Shown here: positions 38,334-42,705 of the stretch, piece by piece
Layout of the letters: each line of letters begins with the position of its first letter
How positions within the stretch are numbered: the first letter of the stretch is position 1
Assembly (NCBI GenBank): GCA_964347135.1
Contig: CAYFXA010000025.1
Span: 1 to 42,705 of the forward strand
DNA: 42,705 nt
Reading direction: 5' to 3'
From: CAYFXA01 sp964347135
Lineage (GTDB): Bacteria > Patescibacteriota > Microgenomatia > PFEM01 > JAHIFH01
Made by a program: the position numbers and the translations under genes
Notes under the pieces: model-generated
Told to the model about the DNA's origin: nothing
The model's input: only the letters and a program-made list of their open reading frames with translations
Databases searched by the model: none

Positions 38334-38561
38334 CTATCTGCTACCCTCTGCTGCATTCCAACAGCCTTTACAATGAGAGGCATGGTTGCCGTAGCAGTCG
38401 CCACAAAGAGGCGACTTGCAGTGGGGGCAATAGTGTTTCGCTTTTCCATCGCACCTACGGCACTTCCCCTCAACTTTTAGGCTTGGCCTGTAACTCTTCT
38501 TCAAGATCTTCCTCTCGCTTTCTTTAATATATCCGACATCCGCCTGTAACAAAAAGAGCAA
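38334..38561 (-). CDS. Small zinc-finger protein
   Basis: At most 75 residues. The C-terminal half is dense in metal ligands: CRRC, then HYCPHC, LCGDC, HASHC and KGCW, which suggests two zinc sites of B-box or HIT-finger type. The start is uncertain. TTG 38561 gives the longest form. TTG at about residue 20, just before KKSYRPSLKVEGK, has AGAGGAAG in front. Codons are GC-richer than in flanking genes. No partner is evident. It could bind protein or nucleic acid. Confidence 0.55.
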   Translation of the reverse strand: MLFLLQADVGYIKESERKILKKSYRPSLKVEGKCRRCDGKAKHYCPHCKSPLCGDCYGNHASHCKGCWNAAEGSR

Positions 38562-38625
38562 GTTGAAAGCGCTATTGCTCTCAACCAGATTTAATTCTAC
38601 TACAAACTAGCCTGGGATTCAACCC

Positions 38626-38654
38626 TAGACAAGTTTAACAGTCAAATTTAAAAT
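38626..38654 (+). promoter_or_regulatory. Promoter
   Basis: TAGACA (38626-38631), 17 bp, TAAAAT (38649-38654), then 6 nt to ATG 38661: a leaderless message. Confidence 0.7.
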
Positions 38655-38660
38655 CAAGTT

Positions 38661-40520
38661 ATGAGATTTTTTAATAAGCTTCGTTTATTGCTTCTTCTTT
38701 TTTTTGCATCTCTACCCTTATTTTTTCCAAAGTTTATCCTTGCCTCTGAAGACTTTGAAACTTCCTACCAAGTTCGCTATCAAATCAACACTGATGGCAC
38801 TGCTCGTGTTAGCCAAGACATTTCCCTAACGAACAAGCTTTCCAATGTTTATGCCACCCAATACACCCTTAATTTCCAGGCAATTGAAATCACCAACATT
38901 AAAGCCAATGACGAACTCGGTCCCTTAGAAGTGGAAACAAGCCATACAGGGGATGCGACTTACATTACCCTAAAATTCAATCAAGAGGTTGTTGGCACTG
39001 GCAAAACTCTTAATTTCAGTCTTACCTATGATGCTCTGGACTTGGTTACTAGAACTGGAAGAGTTTGGGAGATTACTATTCCCAAGCTTGTTAATGTTGA
39101 TAAAATCGATAATTATCAGCTTCAGTTAGCCATTCCCATAAGTTTTGGTGAGCCCGCTTATATTAGCCCTAGCCCTATTTCCTCTAGCCAAGAAAATAAT
39201 TATCAAGTTCATAATTTCACCAAGAACCAAATCGCCCAAGCAGGAATCAAAGCTGCTTTTGGTGAATTTCAAGTTTTTGATTTTATTCTTAATTATCAAT
39301 TAATGAATAAAGGCATCCGACCAACAACAATGGAGATCGCTCTTCCACCTGATACCGCTTTCCAAAAAGTTTACTATCAATCCCTAGAACCTAAGCCTAA
39401 CAACGTTCGTGTTGATGAAGATGGCAATTGGTTGGCTAGCTATTCTTTATCCAGTAATCAAAGATTAAACATTGAAACGGTTGGCAAAGTAAAGGTCTTT
39501 TCTCAACCCCAAAAGGATTTTTATCAAACTGATTTAACCACTCTCCAAAAAAATCTTGGAGACCAAGAACATTGGCCCGTTTACAACTCCTTAATTCAGG
39601 AGGCCGCCCAAGAATTTAAAACGGTTGAGGAGGTTTATAACTTTGTCGTTGATTATCTAAGTTATGACTTTGAACGAGTTAGGCAGGACGTTGAAAGACA
39701 AGGGGCTCTAATCGCTCTTGAAAAACCTGAACAAGCAATCTGCATGGAATTTACCGATTTATTCATCACCCTCTCTCGAGCAATCGGCGTTCCTGCCAGG
39801 GAAATAAATGGCTACGCTTACACAACCAACCCCAAACTGCGCCCCTTAAGTTTGTTGGTGGACGTTCTTCACTCTTGGCCAGAGTATTGGAATGATGAGA
39901 AAAAAATTTGGGTTCCCGTTGACCCTACTTGGGAAAAAACCACTGGTGGAGTTGATTATTTTAATAAAACAGACTTAAACCACTTTGCTTTTGCTATTCA
40001 TGGAGTTGATAGCCAACTGCCTGTACCCGCGGGTTCGTATCGCGTTGAAGAAAACGGAGGAAAGAGTATTCAAGTGAGCTTTGGAAAATTTGAAGGCATC
40101 CAAGACAGCAAAATTAATGTTGAGTTCTCGGCGCCAAAACACGTTTTCGCGGGCTTAAAATATAAAGGCAAAGTAACTATTCATAACCTGGGCCCAACCG
40201 CTGTTTATAATCTACCCACCCAAATCGTGGGTGAAAATTTGAGCGTTTCCTTAGTTCAAAATCAAGAACAAATAATTATTCCTCCTTATGGTCAGCGAAA
40301 TCTTCAAGTGGAATTCATTAATGAAGACTGGTGGGAAATAGGTAAAGGTAAAGTAATCATTTTTCTTAATAATAGGGAATATAGCCAGTCAATAGAGATA
40401 CATTCCTTGGTTTGGCAAGGAATATTGCCCCTAATCGGCCTTTTGCTTCTTTTGGGTTCAGCCTTCTTTTTCTTGTTTAAATTGACAGTTAGAAAAAGAC
40501 GTGTTACAAAAGAATTGTGA
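38661..40520 (+). CDS. Membrane-anchored transglutaminase-like protein
   Basis: 619 residues. A signal peptide or anchor (LLLLLFFASLPLFFPKFILA) precedes ~260 residues of beta-rich extracellular sequence. The transglutaminase core follows: Cys361 in AICMEFTDLF, His404 in LHSWPEYW and Asp421 in VDPTW, the complete triad. A further beta domain (FAGLKYKGKVTIHNLGPTAVYNLP) leads to a C-terminal transmembrane helix and basic tail. Family members act as transpeptidases or proteases on surface proteins. It is followed by an overlapping (GTGA) membrane gene. Confidence 0.88.
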   Translation: MRFFNKLRLLLLLFFASLPLFFPKFILASEDFETSYQVRYQINTDGTARVSQDISLTNKLSNVYATQYTLNFQAIEITNIKANDELGPLEVETSHTGDATYITLKFNQEVVGTGKTLNFSLTYDALDLVTRTGRVWEITIPKLVNVDKIDNYQLQLAIPISFGEPAYISPSPISSSQENNYQVHNFTKNQIAQAGIKAAFGEFQVFDFILNYQLMNKGIRPTTMEIALPPDTAFQKVYYQSLEPKPNNVRVDEDGNWLASYSLSSNQRLNIETVGKVKVFSQPQKDFYQTDLTTLQKNLGDQEHWPVYNSLIQEAAQEFKTVEEVYNFVVDYLSYDFERVRQDVERQGALIALEKPEQAICMEFTDLFITLSRAIGVPAREINGYAYTTNPKLRPLSLLVDVLHSWPEYWNDEKKIWVPVDPTWEKTTGGVDYFNKTDLNHFAFAIHGVDSQLPVPAGSYRVEENGGKSIQVSFGKFEGIQDSKINVEFSAPKHVFAGLKYKGKVTIHNLGPTAVYNLPTQIVGENLSVSLVQNQEQIIIPPYGQRNLQVEFINEDWWEIGKGKVIIFLNNREYSQSIEIHSLVWQGILPLIGLLLLLGSAFFFLFKLTVRKRRVTKEL

Positions 40521-40918
40521 AGAAAATTGCCCGTTCCCTGGTTATTAATTTAATCGCTCTCTTTTTAGTAGGCCAGATGATTGCTGGTTTTAAAATTTCT
40601 GGGGGCTACCAGGGAATTCTTTTTACTGCTATTGTCCTTACTGGCGTTAATCTTGTCATTAGACCTTTAATTAAACTCTTGCTTCTTCCTATTAATCTTA
40701 TTACCCTTGGAGCTTTTCGTTGGGTTGCCAATGTTTTTAGTCTTTATTTAGTCACCTTACTGATTCCTTATTTAGGGATCTTTGGTTTTACTTTTCCAGG
40801 ATATACTTATGAAGGCTTTGTTATTCCAGAAATGTATTTAGCCAAAATCTGGGTTCTAATTATCTCTTCTTTCCTTATCAGTTTACTCACTACTTTTCTT
40901 TTTTGGCTTTTTAAGTAG
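40517..40918 (+). CDS. Phage holin family 4-type membrane protein
   Basis: 133 residues with four hydrophobic helices. GILFTAIVLTGVNLVIRPLIKLLLLPINLITLGAFRWVANVFSLYL is the signature region of the PF04020 family (N-x-x-I-R-P-x-L..P-x-x-x-x-T-L-G). Despite the name, these are usually chromosomal membrane proteins of unknown role and not lysis proteins. GTG 40517 overlaps the transglutaminase stop, implying coupled expression. Confidence 0.87.
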   Translation: MKKIARSLVINLIALFLVGQMIAGFKISGGYQGILFTAIVLTGVNLVIRPLIKLLLLPINLITLGAFRWVANVFSLYLVTLLIPYLGIFGFTFPGYTYEGFVIPEMYLAKIWVLIISSFLISLLTTFLFWLFK

Positions 40919-40938
40919 GCTGTGATAAAATTTGAATA

Positions 40939-41157
40939 ATGAACAATCTCTTAATTATCCTTCAGTTATTCTTTGCTGTTTGTTTAATTGCGGCTATTTT
41001 ATTGCAGTCTCGAGGAACTGGTTTGGGCAACTTATTTGGGGGTGGCGGAGAATCATATCGTTCTAAAAGGGGAGCTGAAAGAATTCTTTTCCTTGCCACC
41101 ATTGGCCTGGCCATTGGTTTTATTCTTACCTCGGTTGTCAATGTTTTTCTTCAATGA
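40939..41157 (+). CDS. secG: Protein translocase subunit SecG
   Basis: 72 residues with two transmembrane helices. LLQSRGTGLGNLFGGGGESYRSKRGAERIL is the conserved cytoplasmic loop of SecG (Q-x-x-x-G-x-G-L-x-x-x-F-G-G). It assists SecYEG in export, consistent with the many exported proteins coded nearby. ATG 40939 is 7 nt after TGA-TAAAAT (40926-40931), so leaderless. Its stop overlaps the next start (ATGA). Confidence 0.93.
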   Translation: MNNLLIILQLFFAVCLIAAILLQSRGTGLGNLFGGGGESYRSKRGAERILFLATIGLAIGFILTSVVNVFLQ

Positions 41158-42479
41158 TGTTGACAAAATTTCGTTATTATTTCCGTCTTTTTCAAGCATT
41201 CTGGCTTAAGCATCAGCGAATCATCCTTCTCTCTTTTGCCATTACGCTTGTCTCGGTTTATTTTCTTCCTAAACTTATAAGCATAGGCCTTTTAGGAAGG
41301 CAACAAAAAATCGGGATGGTTGGCAGATACAATCTCAGCAATTTGCCCTATGAAATTACTAGTTTAATCAGTTATGGCTTAACGATTCCTCTTCCTGATG
41401 GTTCGGTTGAACCAGGATTAGCCCAATCATGGGAAGTTAGAGAAAACGGAAAAATTTATATATTTACTCTTAAAGACAACGTTTTTTGGCACGATGGGAG
41501 CAAAGTAGTTGCCAAAGATATTGATTATAATTTCAGTGATGTTAGTGCCACTGTTCTTGATGATAAACATATTAAATTTGAATTAAAAGAACCTTTTTCT
41601 CCTTTTCCAGTAGTTGTTTCTCGACCGATTTTCAAAAAAAATCTTGTGGGTCTCGGTGACTACAAGGTTAAATCAATTGAAAGAAGTGGCCAATTTATTA
41701 GAAAACTTGTTTTAGTTCAAAAAGAGAAACAAAATAAACCCAATCTTCTTTTTCATTTTTATCCCAATGAAGATTCAGCCAAAATTGGCTATAAATTAGG
41801 AGAAGTTGATTTTCTGGAAGATATTTTTTCTCCTGGTGAATTGGAAGATTGGACCAACACGAAGATTGAAAAAAAAGTTAAATATGATCGCTACACCGCC
41901 ATTTTCTTTAATACCCAATCCGAAAAACTGGCTGATAAGCCTTTAAGACAGGCTCTTGCTTATGCAATTGAAAAAAGATGGGAACCAAGAGCAATTAGTT
42001 CCTATAATCCAGATTCATGGGCTTTTAATAGGACTGTTAAGCCCTATGACCTTGACTTGGAAAATGCCAAGAGTCTTCTTGGCCAAAACGAAATCACAGA
42101 AGTAATTGATAAAATCAGCTTATCAACCATTCCCTCAATGCTAAGTATTGCTGAGCAAATAAAGTCTGATTGGGAAGAGCTTGGTATTGAAACAGAGATT
42201 CAACTTATTCACAGTCCTGAAGAAGAATTTGAAGCCCTTCTTGTTAACCAACAGATTCCTCGCGACCCTGACCAATACGTTATCTGGCACTCAACCCAAG
42301 CAACCAATTTAAGCCAATATAAGAGCCCTAAGCTTGATATGTTACTGGAAGATGGTCGAAAAACCCTTAATCAAGATGAAAGAAAAGAAATTTATCAAGA
42401 CTTTCAACGCTTTTTGGTTGAAGATTCTCCAGCGGTTTTTCTGTTCTATCCCACCGTTTATTCCATTTCCAGGAAGTAG
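41154..42479 (+). CDS. Extracellular solute-binding protein, family 5-like
   Basis: 441 residues, shorter than the usual ~520. An N-terminal transmembrane helix (about 22-45) replaces the lipoprotein signal. Family 5 features are seen: EPGLAQSWEVRENGKIYIFTLKDNVFWHDGSKVVAKDIDYNF, the DKPLRQALAYAIEKR segment, a second lobe with AEQIKSDWEELGIETEIQLI, and a C-terminal LNQDERKEIYQDFQRFLVEDSPAVFLF. These bind peptides or other solutes for an ABC importer. No permease or ATPase gene is nearby. It is coupled to secG by a 4-bp overlap. Confidence 0.85.
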   Translation: MMLTKFRYYFRLFQAFWLKHQRIILLSFAITLVSVYFLPKLISIGLLGRQQKIGMVGRYNLSNLPYEITSLISYGLTIPLPDGSVEPGLAQSWEVRENGKIYIFTLKDNVFWHDGSKVVAKDIDYNFSDVSATVLDDKHIKFELKEPFSPFPVVVSRPIFKKNLVGLGDYKVKSIERSGQFIRKLVLVQKEKQNKPNLLFHFYPNEDSAKIGYKLGEVDFLEDIFSPGELEDWTNTKIEKKVKYDRYTAIFFNTQSEKLADKPLRQALAYAIEKRWEPRAISSYNPDSWAFNRTVKPYDLDLENAKSLLGQNEITEVIDKISLSTIPSMLSIAEQIKSDWEELGIETEIQLIHSPEEEFEALLVNQQIPRDPDQYVIWHSTQATNLSQYKSPKLDMLLEDGRKTLNQDERKEIYQDFQRFLVEDSPAVFLFYPTVYSISRK

Positions 42480-42505
42480 AAAAATAAGGAAAATTTTGCT
42501 AAAAT
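42477..42505 (+). promoter_or_regulatory. Promoter of the tRNA cluster
   Basis: TAGAAA (42477-42482), 17 bp, TAAAAT (42500-42505) with TGC in front (extended -10). The first tRNA starts at 42519, about 7 nt after the likely start of transcription. Confidence 0.6.
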
Positions 42506-42518
42506 AGCCATACAAAGA

Positions 42519-42604
42519 GCCGAAGTGGCGGAACTGGCAGACGCGCACGGTTCAGAACTGTGTTCCTTTATGGAGTGTGGGTTCGACTCCCACCTTCGGC
42601 ACCA
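42519..42604 (+). tRNA. tRNA-Leu (anticodon CAG)
   Basis: Acceptor GCCGAAG/CTTCGGC, anticodon stem CACGG/CTGTG with loop TTCAGAA, a long class II variable arm (TTCCTTTATGGAG), T arm with GTTCGACTC, discriminator A and encoded CCA. Confidence 0.95.
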
Positions 42605-42605
42605 A

Positions 42606-42688
42606 GCGCTCGTGGCGGAATTGGCATACGCAATAGCTTGAGGAGCTATGCTCTTCGGAGCGTGTGGGTTCGAGTCCCACCGAGCGCA
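42606..42688 (+). tRNA. tRNA-Leu (anticodon GAG)
   Basis: Acceptor GCGCTCG/CGAGCGC, anticodon stem ATAGC/GCTAT with loop TTGAGGA, long variable arm (CTCTTCGGAG), T arm with GTTCGAGTC, discriminator A at 42688. CC follows but the third base is C, so CCA is not fully encoded. It starts 1 bp after the first tRNA-Leu. Confidence 0.95.
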
Positions 42689-42691
42689 CCC

Positions 42692-42705
42692 GGGCGATTA
42701 GCTCA
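42692..42705 (+). tRNA. 5' part of another tRNA, cut by the window edge
   Basis: GGGCGAT-TA-GCTCA matches an acceptor strand, the two linker bases and the beginning of a D stem. The amino acid cannot be told from 14 bases; tRNA-Ile is one possibility. Confidence 0.65.

Noticed and set aside
40517..40918. Phage lysis holin
   Set aside because: PF04020 proteins are chromosomal membrane proteins in many bacteria; no endolysin or phage gene is near.

Overview
The window is about 42.7 kb of AT-rich bacterial DNA. Its gene content points to a Candidate Phyla Radiation (Patescibacteria) genome, most likely of the Microgenomates group; this is inferred from gene content and was not tested by a tree. 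The signs are small tightly packed genes, a short ribosomal protein L19, an archaeal-type bifunctional phosphoglucose/phosphomannose isomerase, a PEP-synthase-type enzyme in lower glycolysis, a four-subunit 2-oxoacid:ferredoxin oxidoreductase, and many short exported or membrane-anchored proteins without assignable function. No rRNA, CRISPR array, transposase or integrase is visible.

Layout. (1) 1-4.7 kb: the end of gatB, a GGDEF protein, dnaE and rplS. (2) 4.7-13.1 kb: cell-surface and accessory genes, with three exported proteins that have unusually long Shine-Dalgarno sequences and two structured leaders, then TspO, a T4 endonuclease V-like protein, a membrane-anchored hydrolase, a coiled-coil secreted protein, diacylglycerol kinase and a metallo-beta-lactamase-fold hydrolase. 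(3) 13.1-15.7 kb: two GC-richer, probably acquired genes with attenuator-like leaders, around a deoxyribosyltransferase-like/ribbon-helix-helix protein with operator-like repeats. (4) 15.7-22.6 kb: an array of small one- or two-gene cassettes (two Nudix proteins, a VOC protein, DUF523, NTF2-like plus SET, a methyltransferase, membrane and unknown proteins) separated by roughly 100-bp repeats. Each well-preserved repeat carries the 3' end of tRNA-Glu and its terminator, and the array ends at the intact tRNA-Glu/tRNA-Lys pair. (5) 22.7-24.6 kb: ruvC, an EF-Tu-domain-2-like protein, a metallopeptidase and holA. (6) 24.6-37.6 kb: central carbon metabolism in overlapping genes (phosphohexomutase, PGI/PMI, PpsA, enolase, phosphoglycerate mutase, acetyl-CoA synthetase, then the ferredoxin oxidoreductase alpha-beta-gamma-delta), with rsmI on the other strand and a DedA protein at the end. 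(7) 37.6-42.7 kb: lexA, a GC-richer zinc-finger ORF, a transglutaminase-like surface protein, a holin-family membrane protein, secG, a solute-binding protein and a tRNA-Leu cluster.

Two features run through the window. First, many genes at the start of a transcription unit have a TATAAT-like box only 6-7 nt (sometimes 10-11 nt) before the start codon, so their mRNAs should be leaderless or nearly so; this rule fixes about fifteen start sites. Second, a few genes for exported proteins instead carry up to 13 nt of complementarity to the usual 16S rRNA 3' tail.

The main candidate for a new system is the tRNA-Glu-anchored cassette array. Its structure is what repeated site-specific integration at one tRNA gene would leave, but the recombinase is not in the window.
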